Positions 40,761 through 49,200 of a stretch of DNA of 64,000 bases are shown here, piece after piece (position 1 is the stretch's first letter; each line of letters begins with the position of its first letter). Origin of the DNA: Catellatospora paridis (GTDB lineage Bacteria; Actinomycetota; Actinomycetes; Mycobacteriales; Micromonosporaceae). A program made the translations under genes and the position numbers. The stretch lies in contig NZ_ML769322.1 of NCBI RefSeq assembly GCF_009720365.1, positions 61,629 through 125,628 on the forward strand. Reading direction: 5' to 3'. The notes under the pieces were generated by a model. It was not told the origin of the DNA. It did no database searches and saw only the letters and a program-made list of their open reading frames with translations.

Positions 40761-40832
40761 GGTCTGCTGTTTCGGGGAAACTGCAGCAATCGGGTGGTTC
40801 TTTCGTGCGGTTCCCCCGAAACAGCAGGACCC
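40761..40832. repeat. palindromic repeat element, copy A
   Basis: A 72-base imperfect palindrome: arms built on TGCTGTTTCGGGG with flanking GGTC/GGACC and an AT-richer centre. Its segment GTTTCGGGGAAACTGCAGCA also occurs, with one difference, in the element at 51890-51949 read on the other strand. It lies directly after the stop of the broken dioxygenase gene. Confidence 0.75.
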
Positions 40833-40833
40833 G

Positions 40834-41302
40834 TCAGAGGCGGCGCCAAAGGGCGGGGGTGTTCGGCGGTTCCCAGCCGGGCAGCGAGGTGTGGGCGATC
40901 TGGCAGGCGTAGGTCAGGCCACTGGAGGTGACCTGCGCACCGACGGTATACGGCTGGTAGGGCTGCCAGGTGCCGCCACCGCCGGGCGTCCAGCAGCGCA
41001 CCGGCGATGGGCTGGCACGCCAGGCCGGCCACGTAACCGGTCAGCGTGAGCCGGGTACCCGCGCCGTCGACCATGGTGGTGCGCAGCGGCGAGCCGGGCT
41101 TGAAGCACGGTCCCTCCATCTGTGGCGGAGTGAGCTCGTCGTCGTCGCAGGACTCGGGCGTGACCGTGAGTGGCTGCCCGGAGGGCGTGCTCGCCAGCGC
41201 GGGCACGCCTGCCAGCAGCAACGGCACGGCCGGCACGACCAGCGCCGTACGGAGCAGGGTCTTGCGCGAGATGCCCGGGATGCGGGCCTCGCCGTCGTTC
41301 AT
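40834..41302 (-). pseudogene. broken extracellular intradiol dioxygenase with C-terminal CBM5/12
   Basis: From ATG 41302 (AAGGAGA upstream) the frame encodes a signal-like N-terminus (SRKTLLRTALVV...ALAS) and the start of an intradiol ring-cleavage dioxygenase (LTPPQMEGPCFKPGSP, then LTGYVAGLACQPIAGALLD). Near 40985-40995 it breaks off. A different frame then encodes a Gly linker and a complete CBM5/12-like chitin-binding module (GTWQPYQPYTVGAQV, CQIAHTSLPGWEPP) ending at a stop at 40834. The iron-binding Tyr/His residues of the catalytic domain are all missing, so an internal deletion with frameshift is inferred. The same domain order is known from a secreted Streptomyces catechol dioxygenase. 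As read in the first frame, the ORF would run on to 40703. Confidence 0.8.
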
Positions 41303-41334
41303 GGGGTCTCCTTCGTGAGGCGTCGACGGGAACC

Positions 41335-42246
41335 CTAGAGCGGCGCATAGCCGCCGTTCGACGGACGCGATCGGCTGTTCGTGGTGTTTTCGGGGACGCC
41401 CCACGTCCACGAGGCCGCCCGCCGGAACTCCCCCGCACTCGACCCGGTCTCCCGGCGGAAGAACCGGCAGAAGTACGCCTGGTCGGCGAAACCCAGCTCG
41501 CGGGCGATCTGCGCGATGCTCAGCCGGGTGCCCGCGAGCAGCCGCATCGCCTCCACAGTGCGCGCGTGGCGGATCAGCTCGCCGGGCGTTCGCCCGGTCA
41601 CGTCACGGACCGCCTCCCCGAGGTAGCCCTGCGACACGCCCAGCGTCGACGCGCTCTCGCGGACCGAGTGCCGCCCGCCGCCAGGCCCCATCAGCAGGTC
41701 GAGGAACCGGGCCGCGAGGTCGGCCCGCTGCCCGGTCGCGACCGGCGGGGCGGGCGTGCCGGCGGCGCGGGCGGCCTTGGTCAGCAGGATGCGCAGGTAT
41801 GCCTGCACCACCCCGAGCGAGTCCGCGGCAGGCTCGCCGTACTCCCGCCGCATGTGCCTGACCAGCGTGAACGCCTCCTCGGCGACGTCGGGCGCGAGTC
41901 TGCGACATGGCTGGTGCGCGAGCAGGTGCAGCAGTTCACGGACCCGAGGGCAGCCCGCGAGGAACTCCTCGCCGAATAGGATCAGCCAGCCGTCCAGGTC
42001 CGCCAGGTCCTGCCAGTGGTGGGCCCGACCCGGCAGCACCACCGCCAGTTGCGGCGGCTCCAATGGGTACGCGGCGAGGTCGACCACGTGCGCGCCGGTG
42101 CCCGCGCGGACCAGCACCACCTCGTAGAAGGTGTGCCGGTGTGGGAACGGGGCGTGCGACATCGGGCCGAGCGCGGCGCACGTGTCGATCGCGAACGGCA
42201 CCGACAGCGGCTGCGGCACCGTGAGCCGGTGCAGTGGCAGGGACAT
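41335..42246 (-). CDS. AraC family transcriptional regulator
   Basis: 303 residues. An N-terminal cupin sensor (about 15-120: FPHRHTFYEVVLVRAGTGAHVVDLAAYPLEPPQLAVVLPG) and a C-terminal AraC double helix-turn-helix (about 190-285: SVRESASTLGVSQGYLGEAVRDVTGRTPGELIRHARTVEA, SIAQIARELGFADQAYFCRFFRRETGSSAGEFRR). Such regulators usually activate sugar or stress genes in response to a small ligand. The next gene on the strand is the broken dioxygenase, 32 bases away, so it may once have controlled that gene. Divergent from the S1 protease gene. Confidence 0.92.
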   Translation of the reverse strand: MSLPLHRLTVPQPLSVPFAIDTCAALGPMSHAPFPHRHTFYEVVLVRAGTGAHVVDLAAYPLEPPQLAVVLPGRAHHWQDLADLDGWLILFGEEFLAGCPRVRELLHLLAHQPCRRLAPDVAEEAFTLVRHMRREYGEPAADSLGVVQAYLRILLTKAARAAGTPAPPVATGQRADLAARFLDLLMGPGGGRHSVRESASTLGVSQGYLGEAVRDVTGRTPGELIRHARTVEAMRLLAGTRLSIAQIARELGFADQAYFCRFFRRETGSSAGEFRRAASWTWGVPENTTNSRSRPSNGGYAPL

Positions 42247-42387
42247 CCCCCGAGCCTGCTGCCTGGACCTCCGGCCCGGCAGATGTCATCCCGGTCCTAT
42301 CACGCCCTGATGGCGGGTTTACCTATCGTAAAGAATATGACTTGTTTGGAACTACAAGGTTTCCAGTGGTCTTCCTAGATTCCCCCT

Positions 42388-43746
42388 GTGGTCACCAAAT
42401 CCAAGATCCTCACTGCACTGATCGCCGTGGCGGCGCTCTCCTCCGCCATGGTGATCACGTCGGCCGCCACCGCCGGCTCGGCTTCCCCCGTCCCCGCGCC
42501 GCTGCCCGTCGCCGCGGACCGTGGCATGGTCCACGAACTCGCCCGTACCCTGCGCATCAGTCCTGATCAGGCACTGGCCCGGCTGGGCCGGGAGGCGGCC
42601 TTCGCCCGTACCGAGCAGAGCCTGCGCCGCACCCTCGGCAACGGCTTCGGCGGGGCCTACCTCAACGACGACGCCTCGGCGCTGACGGTCGCGCTGACCA
42701 GCGCCGCCGACAGCGCACGGGTGCGGGCGGCCGGGGCCGTCCCGGTCACCGTCGCGCACAGCGAGGCCCGGCTCGTCGACGGCACGGCCCGGCTCGACCG
42801 CCGCGCCGCCACCGCACCGAAGCAGGTGCCCGGCTGGTACGCGGACGTGCGCACCAACCGCATCGTCGTGCTCTACCGCGACGGCGCGCTCGACCCGGCC
42901 CGCGCCTGGGTGGCGGCCGGCGGCCTGGACACCGCCGTGGTCCGGTTCGAGGCCAGCACGGAGCAGCCGCGCCCGCTGATCGACATCGTCGGCGGCAACG
43001 CCTACTACATCGGCAGCGGCACGCGCTGCTCGGTCGGGTTCGCAGTGACCGGCGGTTTCGTCACCGCCGGGCACTGCGGCAGCGCCGGTGCGTCCACCAC
43101 GCAGCCCAGCGGCACGTTCGCCGGGTCGAGCTTCCCGGGCAACGACTACGCCTGGGTGCGGGCGGCCGCCGGGAACACGCCCCGAGCGCAGGTCAACCGC
43201 TACCCGGGCACCGTGCCGGTCGCCGGTTCGCAGGCCGCCGGGGTCGGCGCGTCGGTGTGCCGGTCGGGTTCCACCACCGGCTGGCACTGCGGCACCGTCA
43301 ACGCCCTCAACAGCTCGGTGACCTACCCGCAGGGCACCGTCACCGGCCTCATCCGCACCAACGTCTGCGCCGAGCCCGGCGACTCGGGCGGCTCGCTGAT
43401 CGCCGGTGACCAGGCGCAGGGCGTGACCTCCGGCGGCTCGGGCAACTGCAGCTCCGGCGGCACCACGTACTTCCAGCCGGTCAACGAGATCCTGCAGACC
43501 TACGGCCTGACCCTGACCGTCAGCGGCGGCACCCCGCCCACGAACCCGCCGAGCCCGACCGCCGGGCCCACCGGTCCGCCGCCGGGATGCGGCGGGCTGC
43601 CCGGCTGGAGCGCCACCACGGCGTACGCCCCCGGCGCGAACGTCGCCTACAACGCCCGACGCTACGAGTCGACCTGGTGGTCGACCGGCGCGGTGCCCGA
43701 CGCCCCCGGCTCCTGGGCCGTCTGGGCCGACCGCGGCTCCTGCTGA
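42388..43746 (+). CDS. secreted S1 (streptogrisin/alpha-lytic type) serine protease with CBM5/12
   Basis: 452 residues. Signal peptide to about residue 33, then a pro-region (about 40-195) of the alpha-lytic type that assists folding. The mature protease (about 200-380) has the triad His229 (TAGHC), Asp253 (GNDYAWV) and Ser333 (EPGDSGGS), plus disulfide Cys residues. A Pro/Thr linker leads to a C-terminal chitin-binding CBM5/12 (about 398-452: WSATTAYAPGANVAYNARRY, WWSTGAVPDAPGSW). GTG 42388 lies six bases after TAGATT (42376-42381), so translation is probably leaderless. It probably digests protein in chitin-rich material. Confidence 0.93.
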   Translation: MVTKSKILTALIAVAALSSAMVITSAATAGSASPVPAPLPVAADRGMVHELARTLRISPDQALARLGREAAFARTEQSLRRTLGNGFGGAYLNDDASALTVALTSAADSARVRAAGAVPVTVAHSEARLVDGTARLDRRAATAPKQVPGWYADVRTNRIVVLYRDGALDPARAWVAAGGLDTAVVRFEASTEQPRPLIDIVGGNAYYIGSGTRCSVGFAVTGGFVTAGHCGSAGASTTQPSGTFAGSSFPGNDYAWVRAAAGNTPRAQVNRYPGTVPVAGSQAAGVGASVCRSGSTTGWHCGTVNALNSSVTYPQGTVTGLIRTNVCAEPGDSGGSLIAGDQAQGVTSGGSGNCSSGGTTYFQPVNEILQTYGLTLTVSGGTPPTNPPSPTAGPTGPPPGCGGLPGWSATTAYAPGANVAYNARRYESTWWSTGAVPDAPGSWAVWADRGSC

Positions 43747-43758
43747 ACCTCCCCCTCA

Positions 43759-43795
43759 GGTGGCCTGGGTGTCCGTTCACGACGCCCAGGCCACC
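43759..43795 (+). terminator. stem-loop between the two peptidase genes
   Basis: A perfect 11-bp stem (GGTGGCCTGGG / CCCAGGCCACC) with a 15-base loop lies in the 92-base gap after the S1 protease. The ribosome site AAGGAG of the next gene follows. Confidence 0.6.
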
Positions 43796-43838
43796 ACCCC
43801 TCCACCCCCGCTGCGCAGCAGCAGAAGGAGTTCCTCCC

Positions 43839-46190
43839 GTGAAGTCCATCGGCAAACGGATCACGTTCGCGGCCACCGCCGCGGCCGTGGGTCTCGCCCT
43901 GGTGATCCCAGGGGTGTCCGACGCCAGACCGGCCGCCGAACCGGCGCGCGCCGCCAACCCGGCCGCGCTCGCTGCCGCAGCCGCCGACCGGGCCGCCGAC
44001 AGCGGCTACGACGCGCTGGCCAAGGGCCCCGACGAATCGTTCGTACGCCGCGACGTCGTCGCCGGGTCCGGCGGGTTCCAGTACGTCTCCTACGAGCGCA
44101 GCCACCGCGGGCTGCCCGTCCTCGGCGGCGATGCCGTCGTCGTGACCGACGCCGCAGGAAACGTGCGCGGCACCGCGTCCGCCCTCGGCCGGGGCGTGCG
44201 CCTGGCCTCGACCACGCCGAAGGTGTCCGCCGCGCAGGCGGCGACCGTCGCCCGGCGGCAGCTCGACCAGGTCGGCCAGGCCACCCCGCCGCGGCTGGCC
44301 GTCCACGCCACCCCGGCCCGCGACCGGCTCGCGTACGAGGTCGTGCTCGAAGGCGTGCGCGCGAGCGCGCCGAGCCGCCTGCACGTCGTCGTCGACGCGG
44401 TCACCGCCGCGGTCCTCGACGTGCGCGATGACGTGCGCATGGGCACCGGCAGCGGCTACTACAACGGCCAGGTCGCCATCACCACCAGCGGCTCCGGCAG
44501 CTCCTGGTCCATGACCGACACCAGCCGTCCCGGCATCCGCTGCGGCGGCCAGGGCGGCACCGCGTACACCGGCACCGACGACGCCTGGGGCAACGGCTCC
44601 GGCACCAACCTGGAGACCGCGTGCGTCGACGCCCTCTACGCGGTGCAGCGCGAGTGGGACATGCTCGGCGCGTGGCTGGGCCGCAACGGCATCAACGGCA
44701 GCGGTGGCGGCTTCCCCGCGCGGGTCGGCCTGGCCGAGGTCAACGCCTACTGGAACGGCAGCTACACCAACTTCGGCCGCAACCAGGCGGGCACCGGCCA
44801 GGCCACCCCGATCGACGTGGTGGCGCACGAGTACGGCCACGCCATCTTCCAGACCACGCCGGGCGGGGCCGGGTCCGGCAACGAGAACGGCGGCCTCAAC
44901 GAGTCCACCGGCGACATCTTCGGGGCCCTCACCGAGGCGTACGCCAACAACCCCAACGACCCGCCGGACTACCTCGTCGGCGAGGAGGTCAACCTCACCG
45001 GGTCGGGCCCGATCCGCAACATGTACAACCCGCAGGCGCTGGGCGACCCGAACTGCTACTCGTCGGCGATCCCGAGCACCGAGGTGCACGCCGCGGCCGG
45101 GCCGAACAACCACTGGTTCTACCTGACCGCCGTCGGCTCGGCCGGCGGTGGCGGCAACCCGGCCAGCCCGACCTGCAACGGCTCCACCGTCACCGGCATC
45201 GGCCTGCAGAAGGCGGGCCAGATCTACATGGCCGCGCTGAACCTGAAGACCTCGGCCTGGCGCTACGTCAACGTGCGTACGGCGACGCTGCGCGCGGCGG
45301 TCAACCTGTTCGGCGCTTCGTCGGCCGAGTGCCGCACCGTCAAGGCGGCCTGGGACGCCGTCAGCGTGCCCGCGCAGTCCGGCGAGGCGCAGTGCAGCAC
45401 GGCACCCGGCAACGACTTCTCGCTGTCGGTCACCCCCGGCAGCGGCACCGTGCAGCGCGGCTCGGCCGTCACCACCACCGTCACCACGGCCACCACCTCG
45501 GGCAGCGCGCAGACGGTGAACCTCACCGCGAGCGGCCTGCCCTCGGGCGTGACGGCGAGCTTCAGCCCGGCGTCGGTCACCTCCGGCGGCTCCAGCACCC
45601 TCACCCTGACCGCGAGCGCGAACGCGGCGACCGGCTCAGCGGCGGTCGCGGTGACCGGCACCGGCGGCGTCACCCACAGCGCGACGTACACGGTGACGGT
45701 CACCAGCGTGCCGAGCGGCAACGACTTCAGCGTCTCGCTGTCGCCCGCCTCGGCCACGGTCGCGGCCGGTGGCAGCACCAGCGCGGCAGTCGCGACGGCG
45801 ACCACGTCGGGCAGCGCGCAGACGGTGAGCCTGTCGGTGTCCGGTGCGCCGACCGGGGTCACGGCTTCGGTCAGCCCGGCGTCGGTGACCTCGGGCGGCG
45901 GCGCGACGCTGGCGGTCGCGGTCGCGGCGGGCACCACGGCGGGCACGTACCCGCTGACGGTGACCGCGGCGGGCACGTCGGCGACGCACACGGCCGTGTT
46001 CACGCTGACGGTGACCGGCGGCGGTGGCGGCTGCGGCGGCCTGCCGGCCTGGAGTTCCATTACGGCGTACGCACCTGACGCCGTCGTGTCGCACAACAGC
46101 CGCCGCTGGAAGTCGACCTGGTGGTCGACCGGCGCGGAGCCCGGCGCACCGGGTTCCTGGGCGGTCTGGTCCGACCAGGGCGCCTGCTGA
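43839..46190 (+). CDS. secreted M4 (thermolysin-like) metallopeptidase with Ig-like repeats and CBM5/12
   Basis: 783 residues. Signal peptide to about residue 30, then an FTP/PepSY-type propeptide (about 55-200). The catalytic domain (about 210-525) has HEYGH (His330, Glu331, His334), the third zinc ligand in NESTGDIFG and the transition-state His in NNHWFYL. Two related Ig-like repeats follow (about 528-620 and 625-720), each beginning NDFS(L/V)S. The C-terminal CBM5/12 (about 730-783) is very like that of the preceding S1 protease. GTG 43839 has AAGGAG eight bases upstream. Together the two enzymes look like a chitin-associated protein-degrading pair. Confidence 0.93.
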   Translation: MKSIGKRITFAATAAAVGLALVIPGVSDARPAAEPARAANPAALAAAAADRAADSGYDALAKGPDESFVRRDVVAGSGGFQYVSYERSHRGLPVLGGDAVVVTDAAGNVRGTASALGRGVRLASTTPKVSAAQAATVARRQLDQVGQATPPRLAVHATPARDRLAYEVVLEGVRASAPSRLHVVVDAVTAAVLDVRDDVRMGTGSGYYNGQVAITTSGSGSSWSMTDTSRPGIRCGGQGGTAYTGTDDAWGNGSGTNLETACVDALYAVQREWDMLGAWLGRNGINGSGGGFPARVGLAEVNAYWNGSYTNFGRNQAGTGQATPIDVVAHEYGHAIFQTTPGGAGSGNENGGLNESTGDIFGALTEAYANNPNDPPDYLVGEEVNLTGSGPIRNMYNPQALGDPNCYSSAIPSTEVHAAAGPNNHWFYLTAVGSAGGGGNPASPTCNGSTVTGIGLQKAGQIYMAALNLKTSAWRYVNVRTATLRAAVNLFGASSAECRTVKAAWDAVSVPAQSGEAQCSTAPGNDFSLSVTPGSGTVQRGSAVTTTVTTATTSGSAQTVNLTASGLPSGVTASFSPASVTSGGSSTLTLTASANAATGSAAVAVTGTGGVTHSATYTVTVTSVPSGNDFSVSLSPASATVAAGGSTSAAVATATTSGSAQTVSLSVSGAPTGVTASVSPASVTSGGGATLAVAVAAGTTAGTYPLTVTAAGTSATHTAVFTLTVTGGGGGCGGLPAWSSITAYAPDAVVSHNSRRWKSTWWSTGAEPGAPGSWAVWSDQGAC

Positions 46191-46204
46191 CGGCAGCCGG
46201 ATGG

Positions 46205-46240
46205 ACGGGGGCCGAACGCCGGGACGCGTTCGGCCCCCGT
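46205..46240 (+). terminator. strong stem-loop after the M4 peptidase gene
   Basis: A perfect 15-bp stem (ACGGGGGCCGAACGC / GCGTTCGGCCCCCGT) with a 6-base loop begins 14 bases past the stop codon. No T-run follows. Confidence 0.75.
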
Positions 46241-46314
46241 TCCGTGGCAACGGCCTGTTCGCCGGGCAGGTTCCGCGCCGCGCCCGGATGTGGGCGGTGT
46301 CTAAGCTGATCGGC

Positions 46315-46695
46315 GTGACCACCGCCGAGCAGTTCGCCCGCGCCAAGTACGTCAGCCTGACGACCTACCGCAAGGACGGCACGCCCGTGGCCACGCCGGT
46401 GTGGCTGGCGGTCGACGGCGGCGAGCTGTTCATCGTCTCGGACTCCGACGCGTGGAAGGTCAAGCGCATCCGGAAGACGAGCCGGGTGTCGTTGGCCGCG
46501 TGCGACGTCCGGGGCCGGGTCGCGCCCGACGCCGTACGCGTGGACGGCACCGCCCGGGTCCTCGACGACGCCGGCACCCAGCACGTCCGCCGGCTGATCG
46601 CCCGCAAGTACCTGATGTCGCGGGTGGGCAACTGGGCGGCACGCGTCCTGCACCTGCCGAAGAAGCCGGTCGTCGGCATCGCCGTGACGTTCTGA
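46315..46695 (+). CDS. PPOX-class F420/FMN-dependent oxidoreductase
   Basis: 126 residues, split beta-barrel of the pyridoxamine-phosphate-oxidase-like fold. Seen: ARAKYVSLTTYRKDGTPVATPVWLAVDGGELFIVSD, then KVKRIRKTSRVSLAACDVRGRV. In actinomycetes most such proteins bind F420 and reduce diverse small molecules, but some bind FMN or haem; the substrate is unknown. GTG 46315 (TTAEQFARAKY) is the usual family start. TAAGCT lies seven bases before it (46302-46307), indicating a leaderless message. ATG 46288 is the alternative. Confidence 0.87.
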   Translation: MTTAEQFARAKYVSLTTYRKDGTPVATPVWLAVDGGELFIVSDSDAWKVKRIRKTSRVSLAACDVRGRVAPDAVRVDGTARVLDDAGTQHVRRLIARKYLMSRVGNWAARVLHLPKKPVVGIAVTF

Positions 46696-46850
46696 ACGGA
46701 CACGGGCGGCAGGCGCCCGGCGGTCCGTGCCCGATGTGGACGGCAAACGGAGTTTCCCCCACCGAAACGGTTGCGCACGGGGCTTCGGGATAAGAAGCTG
46801 TCTGAACCCCGTCGATCCGCGCTGGGGTTCGGGCACGGAGGACGTCAGCG

Positions 46851-47903
46851 ATGAAGGTTACCGACCTGCGGGCGAGCCGGGCGCTGCTCGGCGCGGTCGG
46901 CGCCGGGCTGCTCATGACGGGGCTCATCGCGCTGAGCACCACGTGGCTGGCCCGCCCGGACCTGCTGCCCGACGCCGGCTCCTCCTGGTATGTCTGGCAG
47001 CGCCCCGAACGCTCCACGCTGATCATGGCGGGCGTCTGGGCGCTGTACGCCCTGCACCAGGTCGGTTTCTGGGCCCTGATCTGGTACGGCCAGCAGCGCG
47101 TGGGCAAGTACACCGGCCGGCTGCACCTGGTCAACGTGGCCGCGCTGGCGTTCAACGCCGCCTTCGTGCTGCTCCACTTCGCACAGACCCAGCTCTGGTA
47201 CGACGGCCTCGCCCAGGACGTGTCGATCTGGTCGTCGCAGTTCTCCGTCATCATCCTGCTGGTCTGGGTGCTCCTCATGGAGAACGACCGCCGCGGCCTG
47301 CTCTTCGGCAAGAAGGTCCCCACCCCCGGCGGCGTCGGCATACGCGCATGGGCGCGCAAGTACCACGGCTACTACTTCGCCTGGGCCGCGGTCTACACGT
47401 TCTGGTACCACCCGATGGAGACCACGACCGGGCACCTGATCGGGTTCCTCTACATGTTCCTGATCCTGGTGCAGGGCAGCCTGTTCCTCACCCGCGCGCA
47501 CGTGAACCGCTGGTGGACGGTGACGCTGGAGGTCATGGTGCTGTTCCACGGCGCGATCGTCGCTCTGAACAGCCCCAAACAGCTGTGGTTCCAGTTCGGC
47601 TGGGGCTTCGCCACGATCTTCGTCGTCACCCAGATGCACGGGCTGGGCCTGTCCCGCCGGGTCAGGTGGCTGATCGGCCTGGCCTACGTCGGCTCGGTCG
47701 GCCTGGTCGTCTCGATACTCGGCCCGGCGAAGCTGGTGACGCTGCCCCGGGTGCCCGCCGCGGAGTACGTCGGCGTGTTCATCCTCGCCGCGATCTTCGC
47801 GATCGGGCTGTGGATCGCCCGCCGGGTCGGATCGCGCCGCACCCCTGCAGCCGACCCGGCGACCGTGGCGGAGTCGCCGACCGGCGCACAGGTCGGCGTC
47901 TGA
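46851..47903 (+). CDS. polytopic membrane protein of unknown function
   Basis: 350 residues with about nine hydrophobic segments. Notable are the many Trp and His residues in or near the membrane (WYVWQRPERSTL, YALHQVGFWALIWYGQQ, LLHFAQTQLWYDG, FWYHPMETTTGHLIG, VLFHGAIVAL), which could ligate metal or haem, though no family was recognised. ATG 46851 has GGAGG nine bases upstream. The C-terminal 30 residues are cytosolic and Pro/Ala-rich. The neighbouring membrane protein at 48075 is on the same strand after 171 empty bases. Confidence 0.75.
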   Translation: MKVTDLRASRALLGAVGAGLLMTGLIALSTTWLARPDLLPDAGSSWYVWQRPERSTLIMAGVWALYALHQVGFWALIWYGQQRVGKYTGRLHLVNVAALAFNAAFVLLHFAQTQLWYDGLAQDVSIWSSQFSVIILLVWVLLMENDRRGLLFGKKVPTPGGVGIRAWARKYHGYYFAWAAVYTFWYHPMETTTGHLIGFLYMFLILVQGSLFLTRAHVNRWWTVTLEVMVLFHGAIVALNSPKQLWFQFGWGFATIFVVTQMHGLGLSRRVRWLIGLAYVGSVGLVVSILGPAKLVTLPRVPAAEYVGVFILAAIFAIGLWIARRVGSRRTPAADPATVAESPTGAQVGV

Positions 47904-48074
47904 CCGCGGGGCCCGATGATCTGGCAGTTCCGACGCTGGCCGTCGCCGCCAGGCGGGATACTCGACGTAAGGGGAGGTCGGGCGCGCAGATGTGCCCGGG
48001 ACGCCGTCGCCAGGGTCGCCGTCGGCGGCCCGCCACGGCACCGGTGCGCCGCCCAGGGTCGACAGGAGCCGGGT

Positions 48075-48635
48075 ATGCGGATCCGAGAACGCTCGCTCAC
48101 GCCCCTCGCCGCGCTGGTGTCGGGGCTGCTCGCCGGGGTCGTCGGCACCATCTGCATGGACACGTTCCGATACCTGGGCTACCGCCGGTCCGGCGGCAAG
48201 GAAAGCCCGCTGGGCTGGGAGTTCGCGCCCGTCGAAAGCTGGGCGCAGGCGCCCGACCCGGGGCAGGTCGCCAAGCGGGTGGTGGAGGGGTTCACGCAGC
48301 GCGAGCTGCCGGACCGCTGGGCCTGGCCCGCCAGCACCGCCGCACACTGGGGCTACGGATCCGGCTGGGGCGCTCTCTACGGCATCCTGGCCGGATCGCT
48401 GCGCCGACCTCACCCGGCCTACGGACTGCCGTTCGGAGCAGCCGTCTGGAGCAGCGACTACGTCGTCCTGCCGCTGGCCGGACTGTACAAGCCGATCTGG
48501 GAATACGACGCGAAGACACTCGCCAACGACCTGAGCGGGCATCTGGTCTACGGCTTGGGCACCGGCACCGCCTTCTGGCTGATCACCAGATTCTGGTCCG
48601 GACAACGGGCGGGGGCGGCCTGCCGACGTTGCTGA
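48075..48635 (+). CDS. hypothetical membrane protein
   Basis: 186 residues. One clear N-terminal membrane segment (about 8-30, LAALVSGLLAGVVGTICMDTF) and two or three weaker Gly/Trp-rich segments in the second half (AHWGYGSGWGALYGILAG, LPFGAAVWSSDYVVLPLAG, HLVYGLGTGTAFWLI). The layout resembles uncharacterised actinobacterial DUF1440-like membrane proteins, but I would not assign it firmly. ATG 48075 has AGGAG six bases upstream. The end is Cys/Arg-rich. No pathway context is evident. Confidence 0.65.
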   Translation: MRIRERSLTPLAALVSGLLAGVVGTICMDTFRYLGYRRSGGKESPLGWEFAPVESWAQAPDPGQVAKRVVEGFTQRELPDRWAWPASTAAHWGYGSGWGALYGILAGSLRRPHPAYGLPFGAAVWSSDYVVLPLAGLYKPIWEYDAKTLANDLSGHLVYGLGTGTAFWLITRFWSGQRAGAACRRC

Positions 48636-48683
48636 CCACACCCTGCTGGTGTCCCGTGTTGCCACTGCACCGGTCCATGGCCG

Positions 48684-49103
48684 TCAGCCGTGTGCGTCCG
48701 CCACGACCGTGTTCTGATTGGCGACCAGCAGCCAACGCTCGTCCTCCTTGGACATCACGTACATCGGCGTGCCCTCCCCCTGGTCGGTGAGCAGCACTCC
48801 GTCCGGGGAGAAGTACCGCTGGCGAACCTTGACCGCGGCGACATCCGGCCTGATGAACAGCACATGCACCACCTCGTACGAGGGCACGAGCCCGGTCATC
48901 GCCCCAGGCAGCACCTGCCGGGTGAACGCGGCGACCGCGTCCCGGCCGATCAGCAGCCGGCCGCCCCCGGTGGTCCAGATGGCGTCCTCGCGGAACAGCG
49001 CGACGAAGTCGTCGACGAGTTCGTGGCGCTGGGCGTGCTCGATGGTGGCGACCACCTGCTCAATGGCGGCGATCTCGGATGCGGTGTCGGTCGTGATGCT
49101 CAT
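48684..49103 (-). CDS. SnoaL/NTF2-like (SgcJ/EcaC-type) protein
   Basis: 139 residues, a single NTF2-like alpha+beta cone: AIEQVVATIEHAQRHELVDDFVALFREDAIWTTGGGRLLIGRDAV, then VHVLFIRPDVAAVKVRQRYF and RWLLVANQNTVV. SgcJ/EcaC-type proteins include small oxidoreductases and cyclases of polyketide pathways and many ligand-binding proteins of unknown role. ATG 49103 fits the family start; the frame is open to an earlier ATG at 49124. Single gene, about 100 bases from the TetR gene. Confidence 0.8.
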   Translation of the reverse strand: MSITTDTASEIAAIEQVVATIEHAQRHELVDDFVALFREDAIWTTGGGRLLIGRDAVAAFTRQVLPGAMTGLVPSYEVVHVLFIRPDVAAVKVRQRYFSPDGVLLTDQGEGTPMYVMSKEDERWLLVANQNTVVADAHG

Positions 49104-49200
49104 GCGGAAAGCCTGCAACCTCAAGCAGAGTTGAGGTCAACGGCGACGTGACCCGGCCGACACCGCAGCTAACTGTTCGAGGAGCCGCTGACACGCCTGC

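Noticed and set aside
40703-41410. 235-residue dioxygenase as an intact gene
   Set aside because: Homology to the family stops at GALLD; the rest of that frame is unlike any dioxygenase, while the CBM continues in another frame.
47904-48074. possible small gene between the two membrane-protein genes
   Set aside because: Frames are open, but none has a ribosome site or plausible composition; only the ribosome site of the next gene is recognisable.
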